DNA of 64,000 nucleotides from an uncultured Lachnoclostridium sp. (lineage in GTDB: Bacteria; Bacillota; Clostridia; Lachnospirales; Lachnospiraceae): NCBI GenBank assembly GCA_946499505.1, contig CAMMSL010000007.1, positions 44,223 to 108,222 on the forward strand, in the 5' to 3' direction. The position numbers and the translations under genes were made by a program. This document shows positions 43,427 through 52,561 of the stretch, piece by piece. The stretch's first letter is position 1, and each line of letters begins with the position of its first letter. The notes beneath the pieces were generated by a model that did no database searches, had not been told where the DNA came from, and saw nothing but the letters and a program-made list of their open reading frames with translations.

Positions 43427-43467
43427 GAAAAATCCGACAGAACACAGACCGCTCTGTCGGATTTTTC
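43427..43467. terminator. terminator after the EFR1 gene
   Basis: GAAAAATCCGACAGA ... TCTGTCGGATTTTTC, perfect 15-base stem with 11-base loop; serves both converging genes. Confidence 0.9.
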
Positions 43468-43512
43468 AATCTTAAATTACCAAACATATCGTTTTTACCG
43501 TCTTGCTCAGAA

Positions 43513-43839
43513 CTAATTAATCGCTCTTCCCAGCTCATAAGCCTCCTTAAGTTCCGGTTTTCCTTCGATATCTCCCACATCTCCGTTGCCTCCGGCAAGG
43601 ACATGGCCCAGATTCTTCCATTTCAAATGCTCCATCAGGTGGTCATAGTAGAGAAGGACGTCGTCAAATCCGTTTCCTTCTGCCGCCATCAGAAGCGCAG
43701 AAGACCTGTCGTGTCCTCTTAAGAGATTGCCATCGCCCTCCTCCAGCGCAAACAGACGGTCGATCGCTGTCCGGATCTGACCGCTCATATTCCAGTAATA
43801 GAGCGGTGTGGCAAGAATTACCACATCACATTCTTTCAC
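43513..43839 (-). pseudogene. flavodoxin / NAD(P)H-dependent FMN oxidoreductase, N-terminally truncated
   Basis: The 108 residues (KECDVVILATPLYYWNMSGQ, then IRTAIDRLFALEEGDGNLL and GNGDVGDIEGKPELKEAYELG) match the C-terminal two thirds of flavodoxin-fold oxidoreductases of about 185-190 residues. The first about 70-80 residues, including the FMN phosphate loop, are missing. The reading begins at GTG 43839 with no ribosome binding site or promoter, because the upstream DNA is the equally truncated HxlR gene. Confidence 0.8.
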
Positions 43840-44134
43840 TACCGGATTCAGTTATACGTTATCGCTGATCAACGGGAAATATAAAATGACGATTCTCTAC
43901 ACACTGATGGAATTCGGTGTAGTGAGATTCAATAAAATGAAAAAATATATCGGACAGATTTCCTATAAAACGCTGAGCTCCACATTAAAAGAACTGGAAG
44001 CAGACCAGCTTGTCCACAGGGAAGAATACCCGCAGATCCCGCCCAAAGCAGAGTACAGCCTGACAGAAAGGGGCAAGTCACTGATCCCTATTCTGGACGG
44101 AATGTGCGAGTGGGGTGATAAGAATCGGCTTTAA
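43808..44134 (+). pseudogene. HxlR family regulator, N-terminally truncated
   Basis: From about 43850 the frame reads SYTLSLINGKYKMTILYTLM and continues to the end of a winged-helix HxlR protein (ADQLVHREEYPQIPPKAEYS). The usual first 15-20 residues with the sensor Cys are replaced by antisense flavodoxin sequence, and the promoter is gone. An ATG at 43808 is in frame but lies within the flavodoxin fragment. HxlR proteins usually regulate a divergent oxidoreductase, which fits the neighbour. Confidence 0.75.
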
Positions 44135-44162
44135 GGCAGAGAATTCCGCCTCTGTCTGTATT

Positions 44163-45338
44163 TTATGCCGTCTTCAGTTTCTTTCCTGCGCTCTGCACTC
44201 TTTTTTCACTGCGCACCCTCATGGTGATCAGCACAAAAGCGCAGGCGATGAAGAGGATTCCTCCCAGTACAATATACTGAGTCCCCATTCTTGACAGGAA
44301 GAAACCGCATACGGAAGTTCCCACTGTCGTTCCCAGATTCGTAGATGCAAGGAACAGACCGTTGGCAAAATCAGGCGCCTTCGGCGCTGCTGTGGCAAGC
44401 CAGTACTGATTGATATTGGCCGCCGCTCCGGCAAGCACACCCCAGACAAAAGTGAGCACCGCCATCGGAACTGTGAAGCAGCCGAGGAAGAAAAGCACCG
44501 CATACACCGCCGCAAGAAGGAACGGGAATGTGACAACAAATCCCAGCGGACGGCTGCTCAGCATCCGGCCCGCGATCAGGTTTCCCAGCATATTGGAAAG
44601 ACCATATACAAGAAGAAGAATACTGATCAGCCCTGCCGAAAGCTGTGTCACAGTCTCCATGTATTCGGAAAGATAACTGTATACACCAAATACGGACCCG
44701 TTTAGGAACATAACTCCGAAAATGGACAGCCATGTCCTGCTTTCTTTGAGCACACTCAGCTGAGACCCGTAGGACAGCTTTTCTTTTACCGGAAGATCCG
44801 GCACTGCAATTATAGTAGCGATCAGGGCCGCTGCATTGACAGCCGCGAAGAAAAGCATACCGACTCTCAGCGACGTCATGTTTGCGATATAACTTACGAT
44901 CGGCACTCCGAGAACCATGCCTGCGGACACTCCCATCATGACTTTAGACACAGCCTTCGGCGCGTCCTTCTCCGGCACAGAAGAACCTGCAACCGACATT
45001 GCCATCGATACGTACACCGGCTGGAAAAATGCCGGGATCACACGGGTGATCAGAACAACCGGAAAGTTCGTGGCAAATGCTGAGATCACATTACACACCG
45101 TAAATACACTCAGAACAAGTATCATTGCCTTTTTTCTATTTACTCCCGAGAAAAAAAGCGGCATCGTAGGTCCGGATACTGCTACGACCAGTGCGAACAT
45201 ACTGACGAGAAGGCCTGCCGCTGCGACTGTCACCCCATAATTTTCGGAGACCAGCGGAAGGATGCCGACTACGCCCATCTCTGTATTAATAATGCTGAAA
45301 ACGCCAATTGTTAAAATCAGGATCAAGCCTTTTTTCAT
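44163..45338 (-). CDS. MFS transporter (AraJ/purine-efflux-like)
   Basis: 391 residues with 12 membrane helices. The start EMGVVGILPLVSENYGVTVAAAGLLVS and the end resemble drug/purine/sugar exporters of the AraJ-PbuE-NepI branch. Predicted efflux pump; substrate not known. It follows the HxlR fragment convergently. Start ATG 45338 with GGAGGTTT upstream. Confidence 0.88.
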   Translation of the reverse strand: MKKGLILILTIGVFSIINTEMGVVGILPLVSENYGVTVAAAGLLVSMFALVVAVSGPTMPLFFSGVNRKKAMILVLSVFTVCNVISAFATNFPVVLITRVIPAFFQPVYVSMAMSVAGSSVPEKDAPKAVSKVMMGVSAGMVLGVPIVSYIANMTSLRVGMLFFAAVNAAALIATIIAVPDLPVKEKLSYGSQLSVLKESRTWLSIFGVMFLNGSVFGVYSYLSEYMETVTQLSAGLISILLLVYGLSNMLGNLIAGRMLSSRPLGFVVTFPFLLAAVYAVLFFLGCFTVPMAVLTFVWGVLAGAAANINQYWLATAAPKAPDFANGLFLASTNLGTTVGTSVCGFFLSRMGTQYIVLGGILFIACAFVLITMRVRSEKRVQSAGKKLKTA

Positions 45339-45511
45339 TTCAACAAAACCTCCTTCATACTTTTTACACGTTCAATTTAGCAGACGTTTATTGAAATAGC
45401 AAATATTTATATTTAATGTTTTTTCATAGTCTAAACCTATACGTTCTAAAATAATCTCTCATCTCCATCCCCCTAATTCAAAATAACAGTTCAAATTTTT
45501 TCTTTCACAGG

Positions 45512-45540
45512 TTGACATATACCACCACAGGGTATATATT
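45512..45540 (+). promoter_or_regulatory. promoter and CsoR operator of the copper operon
   Basis: -35 TTGACA (45512-45517), 17-base spacer, -10 TATATT (45535-45540). The spacer holds the pseudo-palindrome ATACCACCACAGGGTAT, and a second GC palindrome ATACCCCATAGGGGT lies at 45558-45572; both look like the G/C-tract operators of CsoR proteins. Confidence 0.7.
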
Positions 45541-45592
45541 ATATGTGCAGAAAGAAATACCCCATAGGGGTTTGAAAGGAGTGTATAGATAC

Positions 45593-45904
45593 GTGGAAGA
45601 AAATAAAACCTGTCCCGCCTGTAAGCATAAAACAAAAGAACGCTCGGAAAAAGAGCGGCGGAATATGCTGAACCGCCTGAACCGTATTGAAGGTCAGGTG
45701 CGCGGAATCAAAAAGATGGTAGAAAATGATGTATATTGTCCGGATATCCTGATTCAGGTATCCGCAGTCAACGCAGCACTGAACAGTTTTAATAAAGTTC
45801 TTCTGGCGGAGCATATCCGCACCTGTGTTGCAGAAGATATAAAAGAAGGAAAGGATGAGACCATCGACGAACTGGTCCTTGTCCTGCAGAAACTGATGAA
45901 ATAG
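45593..45904 (+). CDS. csoR: CsoR family copper-sensing repressor
   Basis: 103 residues, all-helical. The copper ligands of CsoR are in place: Cys in VYCPDILIQ, and His and Cys in AEHIRTC. MLNRLNRIEGQVRGI is the family N-terminal helix. GTG 45593 was chosen because GAAAGGAG precedes it; upstream in-frame starts overlap the operator. It is a repressor released by Cu(I), here directly upstream of a copper ATPase. The N-terminus carries an extra CPACKH motif that may add a metal site. Confidence 0.92.
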   Translation: MEENKTCPACKHKTKERSEKERRNMLNRLNRIEGQVRGIKKMVENDVYCPDILIQVSAVNAALNSFNKVLLAEHIRTCVAEDIKEGKDETIDELVLVLQKLMK

Positions 45905-45928
45905 CAGCAAATTTCGGGAGGTTTTATT

Positions 45929-48475
45929 ATGGAACAATATAATGTAACGGGCATGAGCTGTGCGGCGTGCAGCGCCCGGGTTGAAAAAGCTGTCTCCAAA
46001 GTTCCGGGAGTCACGTCCTGTTCTGTAAGTCTGCTGACCAATTCTATGGGAGTGGAAGGGACCGCGTCTCCGTCCGATATCATCGCCGCTGTAGAAGCGG
46101 CCGGATACGGCGCCACGGAGAAAGGACACCACGCAGCAGAACAGGCCGGCGGAAGCGGTGTCTCCATCGCGGAGGCGGAGGATTCCCTAAAAGACAGAGA
46201 AACGCCGAAAATGAAACGGAGACTGATCGCCTCAATCTGCTTCTGGGTACCGCTGATGTATATTTCTATGGGACATATGATGTGGAACTGGCCGCTGCCG
46301 TCCGTTCTCGCAGACAATCATATGGCCATCGGTCTGGTTGAGCTGCTGCTCACAACCGCGGTCATGGTGATCAATCAGAAGTTCTTTGTCAACGGATTTA
46401 AAGGACTAATCCACGGCGGACCGAATATGGATACACTGGTAGCCCTCGGAGCCAGCGCTTCATATGTTTACAGTCTCTATGCCCTGTTTGCCATGTCTGC
46501 CGCCCTGACTCAGGGAGATGCGGCAGGCGCCATGTCCTATATGCATGAATTTTATTTTGAATCAGCCGCCACGATCCTGACGCTGATCACAGTCGGGAAA
46601 CTGTTGGAGGCTATCTCAAAAGGCCGTACCACGGACGCCCTGAAAGGTCTCATGAAACTGGCTCCGAAAACAGCCACTGTGATCCGGAACGGTTCTGAGG
46701 AAGTCGTTTCCATAGAACAGGTACGAAAAGGCGACATATTCGTAGTAAAACCCGGCGAGAATATCCCGGTAGACGGTATCGTGCTGGAAGGCACCAGCGC
46801 AGTCAATGAATCCGCTCTCACTGGCGAGAGTATCCCGGTCGATAAAAATGCCGGCGACGCTGTCTCGGCGGCAACTCTGAATAAGTCCGGCTATCTCCGG
46901 TGCGAGGCGTCCCGTGTAGGCGAAGGTACCACACTGTCGCAGATCATTCAGATGGTCAGCGACGCTGCGGCAACAAAAGCGCCCATCGCCAAAGTAGCGG
47001 ACCGTGTATCAGGCGTATTCGTTCCCGCCGTGATCGCCATCGCCATCGTCACGCTGATCGTATGGCTCCTTGCCGGACAGACAGTAGGTTTCGCTCTTGC
47101 AAGAGCAATCTCCGTGCTGGTCATCAGCTGCCCCTGCGCGCTGGGGCTGGCCACTCCTGTAGCCATCATGGTAGGCAACGGCATGGGAGCAAAGAACGGT
47201 ATTATGTTTAAGACCGCCGTATCATTGGAAGAAGCCGGAAAGACACAGATCGTTGCTCTTGATAAAACCGGAACGATCACCAGCGGCGAACCGAAAGTAA
47301 CCGATATGATCCCCGCAGACGGGGTTACGGAACAGGAGCTTCTCTCCTATGCATATGCCCTGGAGAAAAAGAGCGAGCATCCTCTTGCCCGCGCCGTCAT
47401 TGTAAAAGCGGAAGAAAACGGACAGAAGGATTCTCTGAAACAGCTTGAGGCTGAAGAATTCCAGGCTGTGCCGGGCAACGGACTTTCCGGAAAGATCGAC
47501 GGTTCTCTGATCTGCGGCGGCAACTTAAAATTTATCAGCCAGAACACCGAGATATCCGAAGCGACTTCACAGACCGCCGGCCGGCTTGCAGAGGAAGGGA
47601 AAACACCTCTGTTTTTCAGCAAGGACGGCAGATTGATGGGTATCATCGCCGTAGCTGACGTCATTAAAGAGGACAGCCCGAAAGCCATCAGAGAGCTCCA
47701 GAATATGGGCATCCGCGTTGTCATGCTGACCGGCGATAACGAGCGTACCGCAAAAGCCATCGGAGCTCAAGCCGGTGTGGATGAAGTCATCGCAGGCGTA
47801 CTGCCTGACGGAAAGGAAAGCGTCATCCGCTCCCTGAAGAAAAAGGGCAAAGTAGCAATGGTAGGCGACGGCATCAACGACGCCCCGGCTCTTACCAGAG
47901 CCGACATGGGTATCGCCATCGGAGCCGGTACGGATATCGCTATCGACGCCGCGGATGTGGTCCTGATGAAGAGCAGGCTTACCGATGTTCCTGCGGCGAT
48001 CCGCTTAAGCCGCGCGACGCTGCGCAACATCCACGAGAACCTGTTCTGGGCGTTCTTCTACAATGCCATCGGTATTCCGCTGGCGGCCGGCGTATGGATC
48101 CCGCTGTTCGGATGGCAGTTAAATCCGATGTTCGGAGCCGCGGCCATGAGCCTTTCCAGCTTCTGTGTCGTAAGCAATGCACTGCGTCTTAACTGGTTCA
48201 AAATGTATGATTCCAGTAAAGATAGAAAAATCAAAACAAAGAAACAAAACAAGGAGGAGACAACAATGACAAAAACAATAAAAATCGAAGGAATGATGTG
48301 CGGACACTGCGAGGCCACTGTAAAGAAAGCCCTTGAGGCTCTCGATCAGGTAGATGCAGCTGAAGTAAGCCATGAGGCAGGCACAGCTGTTGTAACACTC
48401 AACTCTGACGTAAGCGACGACGTACTGAAAAAGACTGTAGAAGATAAAGACTACAAAGTAGTGGGAATCGAATAA
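45929..48475 (+). CDS. copA: Cu+-exporting P-type ATPase CopA fused to a CopZ-like chaperone domain
   Basis: 848 residues. N-terminal metal-binding domain (GMSCAACSARVEK, about 8-20), eight membrane helices, ion-binding SCPCALGLATPV (about 400), phosphorylation DKTGTIT, SEHPLA and hinge GDGINDAPAL. After residue about 760 the chain continues through a Lys/Gln-rich linker (KIKTKKQNKEETT) into a second HMA domain, GMMCGHCEATVKKAL, which is a complete CopZ chaperone. CopA exports cytoplasmic Cu(I); CopZ delivers it. A stop codon between the two is lacking, and an AAGGAGGAG site with ATG lies at the joint (see 48266-48475). Confidence 0.93.
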   Translation: MEQYNVTGMSCAACSARVEKAVSKVPGVTSCSVSLLTNSMGVEGTASPSDIIAAVEAAGYGATEKGHHAAEQAGGSGVSIAEAEDSLKDRETPKMKRRLIASICFWVPLMYISMGHMMWNWPLPSVLADNHMAIGLVELLLTTAVMVINQKFFVNGFKGLIHGGPNMDTLVALGASASYVYSLYALFAMSAALTQGDAAGAMSYMHEFYFESAATILTLITVGKLLEAISKGRTTDALKGLMKLAPKTATVIRNGSEEVVSIEQVRKGDIFVVKPGENIPVDGIVLEGTSAVNESALTGESIPVDKNAGDAVSAATLNKSGYLRCEASRVGEGTTLSQIIQMVSDAAATKAPIAKVADRVSGVFVPAVIAIAIVTLIVWLLAGQTVGFALARAISVLVISCPCALGLATPVAIMVGNGMGAKNGIMFKTAVSLEEAGKTQIVALDKTGTITSGEPKVTDMIPADGVTEQELLSYAYALEKKSEHPLARAVIVKAEENGQKDSLKQLEAEEFQAVPGNGLSGKIDGSLICGGNLKFISQNTEISEATSQTAGRLAEEGKTPLFFSKDGRLMGIIAVADVIKEDSPKAIRELQNMGIRVVMLTGDNERTAKAIGAQAGVDEVIAGVLPDGKESVIRSLKKKGKVAMVGDGINDAPALTRADMGIAIGAGTDIAIDAADVVLMKSRLTDVPAAIRLSRATLRNIHENLFWAFFYNAIGIPLAAGVWIPLFGWQLNPMFGAAAMSLSSFCVVSNALRLNWFKMYDSSKDRKIKTKKQNKEETTMTKTIKIEGMMCGHCEATVKKALEALDQVDAAEVSHEAGTAVVTLNSDVSDDVLKKTVEDKDYKVVGIE
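48266..48475 (+). CDS. copZ: free CopZ copper chaperone from an internal start
   Basis: 69 residues from ATG 48266, in the same frame as CopA. AAGGAGGAG ends 6 bases before this ATG, a near-perfect Shine-Dalgarno, and the product (TKTIKIEGMMCGHCEATVKK...) has the normal length and start of a stand-alone CopZ with a CGHC copper site. This suggests that the cell makes both the fused form and a separate chaperone. The internal start is inferred from the sequence only. Confidence 0.7.
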   Translation: MTKTIKIEGMMCGHCEATVKKALEALDQVDAAEVSHEAGTAVVTLNSDVSDDVLKKTVEDKDYKVVGIE

Positions 48476-48504
48476 ATACAATATCCGGTTTTATCCCTGA
48501 CCTG

Positions 48505-48546
48505 AAAATACCGGGCAGACCTCAGCTGAGATCCGCCCGGTATTTT
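48505..48546 (+). terminator. terminator of the copper operon
   Basis: AAAATACCGGGC ... GCCCGGTATTTT, 12-base perfect stem with 18-base loop containing an extra small palindrome; T-rich on leaving. Confidence 0.9.
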
Positions 48547-48569
48547 CTTACCGGAAATTCATACAAAAA

Positions 48570-48983
48570 TCATATAGTATCCAGAATATCCTTGTATTTT
48601 TCCTGTATTTTCTTCCTCATTATTTCAAAAGCCGGAATATACTTTCGAAGAATCATATCGACAAGACGTTTCGCCGTCTCACCATCATATATATGAGTCA
48701 TATCATTTCTTGATTTCAGCATCTCAAGCCAGATATCCTCATCAATAAAATCATAGACAGAATACGCAGCCTTCAATATTTCTCTTGGCGATCCCGAATT
48801 TGCCGCGCTTTTGCCCTCATAGCGCAGAAGCTCCTTTAACACTTTCCAGCTGAGTTCGAACTGGAGAAAAAATTTAACAATAATTCCACTGAGTATAAAT
48901 TCATTATTCAAATCCTCGTTTTCCGCCTTTTCCAATACATTCAAATTAGAAATAAAATTGTCAAATTTTTTCGAATTCTGCAT
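48570..48983 (-). CDS. nucleotidyltransferase substrate-binding protein (HI0074 family, HEPN-like)
   Basis: 137 residues, four-helix bundle of the HI0074/HEPN type. FELSWKVLKELLRYEG and the RX4HXY motif in SRNDMTHIYD are visible. Such proteins are partners (often toxins) of small MNT nucleotidyltransferases, whose gene is normally adjacent; here no MNT gene lies on either side, so it is an orphan. The RX4H motif is intact. Confidence 0.85.
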   Translation of the reverse strand: MQNSKKFDNFISNLNVLEKAENEDLNNEFILSGIIVKFFLQFELSWKVLKELLRYEGKSAANSGSPREILKAAYSVYDFIDEDIWLEMLKSRNDMTHIYDGETAKRLVDMILRKYIPAFEIMRKKIQEKYKDILDTI

Positions 48984-49125
48984 AACTAATCACCCATGAA
49001 AAGAATACCATTATCAAATATCTTTCGCAAGCTGTTTATTCTCCAGATACCAAATTACATTTCACTACAACCACACTCATTATCCCGTTTGAACTTTCTG
49101 AACACAATGTGCGAATGGGAGCGAC

Positions 49126-49153
49126 AAAAACCGGCTTAAATAAGCCGGTTTTT
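49126..49153. terminator. bidirectional terminator
   Basis: AAAAACCGGCTT, 4-base loop, AAGCCGGTTTTT; lies just downstream of the GH32 gene on the minus strand. Confidence 0.9.
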
Positions 49154-49225
49154 ATCACTCAATCTCATATTTGCGGGTTTCATTCGCACCCTCATTTTTA
49201 TTTCATTCTCGAATCAATGGCTCTA

Positions 49226-50818
49226 TCAGACCGCAAGCTCTCCATATTCTTTTATCTCCGGTTCGTCATTCTCCTGCATCTTTGCGGCCTGCTCCTCTGA
49301 CAAATTATCTTTATCGGATACAGACTGTCCTTCAGACACGAGATCGTATTTCACCACATCCATATTTACCACTCCGTCAGCAAAGAAGGAAATCCCGTCT
49401 GCCGACTGGTCTGTATACATGGTTGCCGTCATGACCTGCTCTCCGTCGTTTACGAAGACCTCCACACTGAACCGGTCGAGGATTACCCGCAGTTTCAGTT
49501 CTCCGTTTTTGCTGTTCACCAGACTTCGTCTCTGGTGGATGATTGCTCTTCTTGAACCGGAGAATTTCCGGTCTATTTTAAGAACTGATTCATGAGGCCG
49601 GAAGCTGACCGCCGTCTGATACTTTTCATCTTGGGCAAAACGCAACGCAAATTTCTGATAAAGCTTCTCCCCGTCTCCCGGGCGCAGTGTCAGTTCAATG
49701 TCCACTTTTCTTCCCTTTACGCCATCCAGACTGATCACATCAGAAAAGGTCACGTCACGGTGCTCCACTTTATTCACTCTTAATTCGTCCAGTTCGCGGA
49801 TCGGTCTCTGGCAGAGTCTTCCGTCTTTTATAAATAGTTCTCTGGGCAGGCTCATCTGTCCGAACCACTTATCTTCCGGTGAGCGCAGATTGCATGCATC
49901 CCAGTTCTGCATCCAGCCGATCATCACCCGGCGCCCGTCCGGCGTCAGGACTGTCTGGGGTGCATAGAAGTCGATTCCATAATCAATGGCTTGATCATGC
50001 TCCTCTGTAAAAGTCCCCGTCTCCTCGTCATACTCTCCGATCAGACAGAGGGTTCCGTTTCCGTTATGGTATTCAAATCCTTCCGGCAGCATATCCTGCG
50101 GACTTGTCAGGAGAACCCATTTACCGTCCAGCTCGAAGAAATCGGGGCACTCCCACATCTTTCCGAAACGGTTATTGTTTGCAGCAAGAACACTTTTAAA
50201 CTTCCACTGGAATCCGTCCGGGCTGGTATACAGCAGGATCTGCCCGCTTCCGTCTGCAGGACGGTTCCCGACAACACAGCAGTAGGTGCCGTCTTCTTTC
50301 TGCCACATCTTCGGATCGCGGAAGTCATGGACACTGCTTCCTTCCGGGATATCTGTTTTATCCAATACCGGATTCATCTCATACTTCTCGTAATCTACTC
50401 CGTCACCCACAGCAAGACACTGTGTCTGCATATCACAGTATTCTCCGTTTGCCTGACGCTCCCGAAGTACTCCGGTATACATCAACAGTTGTCTGCCGTC
50501 CGGGAGCGTTACCGCGCTCCCGGAAAAGCATCCGTCTCTGTCATAAGCCTCATCCGGCGCCAGAGCTGCCGGGAGGTACTCCCAGTGCAGAAGGTCTTTG
50601 CTCACCGCATGTCCCCAGTGCATGGATCCCCACCTCGGCTCATACGGATAATACTGATAAAACATGTGATACTGTCCGTTATGATAAGAGAATCCGTTTG
50701 GATCATTCATCCAGCCAGTACGTGTAGACAGGTGGAAATCCGGGCGTTCCTCTTTCTTTATCATTTTTTCAGAAGCTTCTTCGTATTTTCTTGCTTCACG
50801 CAGTGTCTGACTTGTCAT
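49226..50818 (-). CDS. GH32 beta-fructosidase (sucrose/fructo-oligosaccharide hydrolase)
   Basis: 530 residues, five-bladed propeller plus C-terminal beta-sandwich. Catalytic residues: nucleophile Asp in WMNDPNG (about 37-43), the FRDPK block and the acid/base Glu in WECPDFF. No signal peptide, so it is intracellular and acts on sucrose, kestose or imported oligofructose. Last gene of an ABC-transporter operon. ATG 50818 (MTSQTLREAR) follows an AAGGAAAGG site. The C-terminal tail after about 505 is acidic and polar (SDKDNLSEEQAAKMQENDE). Confidence 0.92.
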   Translation of the reverse strand: MTSQTLREARKYEEASEKMIKKEERPDFHLSTRTGWMNDPNGFSYHNGQYHMFYQYYPYEPRWGSMHWGHAVSKDLLHWEYLPAALAPDEAYDRDGCFSGSAVTLPDGRQLLMYTGVLRERQANGEYCDMQTQCLAVGDGVDYEKYEMNPVLDKTDIPEGSSVHDFRDPKMWQKEDGTYCCVVGNRPADGSGQILLYTSPDGFQWKFKSVLAANNNRFGKMWECPDFFELDGKWVLLTSPQDMLPEGFEYHNGNGTLCLIGEYDEETGTFTEEHDQAIDYGIDFYAPQTVLTPDGRRVMIGWMQNWDACNLRSPEDKWFGQMSLPRELFIKDGRLCQRPIRELDELRVNKVEHRDVTFSDVISLDGVKGRKVDIELTLRPGDGEKLYQKFALRFAQDEKYQTAVSFRPHESVLKIDRKFSGSRRAIIHQRRSLVNSKNGELKLRVILDRFSVEVFVNDGEQVMTATMYTDQSADGISFFADGVVNMDVVKYDLVSEGQSVSDKDNLSEEQAAKMQENDEPEIKEYGELAV

Positions 50819-50837
50819 ATTGATTTGTTTCCTTTCC

Positions 50838-52547
50838 TTAATTTCCAGTTGCGGTATCTGCCGTCTCTGTTGTTTCCATTTCCGCCAGTGACTCCTGATA
50901 CTGGTCAAAATATTTCTGCTTGATGGCAAGGTATTCGGAAAGTCCGTAATCCTCCATTTTCTGGAGATAGGAGTCCCACTCTTCCTCTATACCGCCGTTT
51001 AAGATCCAGTCCGCTTTCTTCTGCTCCGCATATTTCTTGATATCCGTGTCGAGCTGCGACACTCTGTTGGTGTCATCAATGCTCATAAATACATTCGGAT
51101 ACACATATTTGCTGTGCATATCTTTCAGATAAGTCTCGTGCATATTGTCGAGACGCCATTTTGCATCGTCCGGCTGTGTCACGTAGACGTCATAATAATC
51201 GTTCAGTACAGCCAGCGGACCGTTTACGGACTGCGCCTGTCTTACCTCTACAGGCGACGCGTCTCCGAGATCCAGATGTTTCAGCATTTTTCCGCCTTCC
51301 GCGTTCGTGCTCATCTCGAAAATATTGTCGGCATCTTTCTCGCCGTATGTTCCCCAGTTATTCTGAACCGACTGGAGCGGAGCATACATCTGATCAATCC
51401 ACGAGGCTGCAAGTGCAGTATCCCGGCAGCTTGTGGTCAGTACGCATCTTCCACGGTCAAATCCGCTGGTCTCGCTTCCGTTCTGCCTTGTAATATTAAC
51501 AAGACCGTCCGGTCCCGCCAGAGCCGGCATCATCACATAATCCTCATAGTTGTCGATATTTGCGATATCCCATGTAAAACAGAGACCGTATCTGTGGTTC
51601 TTACCCTTTGCCACATAAGTGGACCATTCCTGAGTAAATGCCTCAGGGTCTACAAGATCCTGTTCTACAAGAGAATGGAGCCATTCGATTCCTTCTTTAT
51701 AGCCTTCCTGTACCGTTGTATAGATCACTTCTCCGTCATCTGTCACCGCAAAATGATCTCCGGTATCTCCATAGCCTTCACCGAAGCCGTTGATCAGGAT
51801 TGCAGGGTCCTGATCGCCGTTGTTGATGATAAATGACATCGGGATCACATCGCCCTCGATATCAAATTCCTCTTCAAGGGCATCCGCATTATCGCGGAAT
51901 GCGATCAGCGCCTGCTCCAGTTCATCTGTCGTGTCGGGCACATCGAGTCCGAGGAAATCCAGCCATTTCTTATTAATGTACGGAATATCACCGATGGCCT
52001 GAATCGCTTCCTTGCCTTCGCCAAGCTGTTCGATCCACGGGAATGAGTAAATATGTCCGTCCGGCGCAGTCACCATGGTCCTGTACTCCGGATATTTCTC
52101 GAATACAGCCTGAAGATTGGGCATATATTTGTCGATCAGGTTTTCCAGCGGAATAATGATACCCTGTTTTGCATACCTGAGCAGGTCATAGTCATTCATG
52201 CCCGCCGTAAAAAGTCCGTCCGGCAGGTTGCCGAACTGTGCCAGAGCAAGATTTTTCTTATCGGCAAACTGGTCGTCCACAAAACACGTCCAGTCAATAT
52301 GTACATTGGTCTGCTTCTCCAGTCTCTTGAAGATCAGCTTGTCATTGGGCTCCTGTGTGGTCGTTGCCGGAGCGCTTGTAATAAACGAAAGCTCTTTCGT
52401 CTCTTTGAGCGGAAATGTTACTTCTTCGATCGGAGTATCCGGATCTGTATCTGCAACCTGCGCGGTTCCGCTGCTGCATCCGAACAGGGACAGTGTTAAT
52501 ATGAGGGACAGGCCCAGTCCTGTCAGTCTCTTGATTCTGCTTTTCAT
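50838..52547 (-). CDS. sugar ABC transporter solute-binding lipoprotein
   Basis: 569 residues. Signal peptide with lipobox LSLFGCSSG (Cys at about 23), then a family-1 type binding protein like LplA. It presents a carbohydrate, most likely a fructo-oligosaccharide given the GH32 next to it, to the two permeases upstream. AGGAGG precedes the ATG. No ATPase is encoded here; a shared MsmX-type ATPase is usual for such systems. Confidence 0.92.
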   Translation of the reverse strand: MKSRIKRLTGLGLSLILTLSLFGCSSGTAQVADTDPDTPIEEVTFPLKETKELSFITSAPATTTQEPNDKLIFKRLEKQTNVHIDWTCFVDDQFADKKNLALAQFGNLPDGLFTAGMNDYDLLRYAKQGIIIPLENLIDKYMPNLQAVFEKYPEYRTMVTAPDGHIYSFPWIEQLGEGKEAIQAIGDIPYINKKWLDFLGLDVPDTTDELEQALIAFRDNADALEEEFDIEGDVIPMSFIINNGDQDPAILINGFGEGYGDTGDHFAVTDDGEVIYTTVQEGYKEGIEWLHSLVEQDLVDPEAFTQEWSTYVAKGKNHRYGLCFTWDIANIDNYEDYVMMPALAGPDGLVNITRQNGSETSGFDRGRCVLTTSCRDTALAASWIDQMYAPLQSVQNNWGTYGEKDADNIFEMSTNAEGGKMLKHLDLGDASPVEVRQAQSVNGPLAVLNDYYDVYVTQPDDAKWRLDNMHETYLKDMHSKYVYPNVFMSIDDTNRVSQLDTDIKKYAEQKKADWILNGGIEEEWDSYLQKMEDYGLSEYLAIKQKYFDQYQESLAEMETTETADTATGN

Positions 52548-52561
52548 CGATTCTCAGCCTC

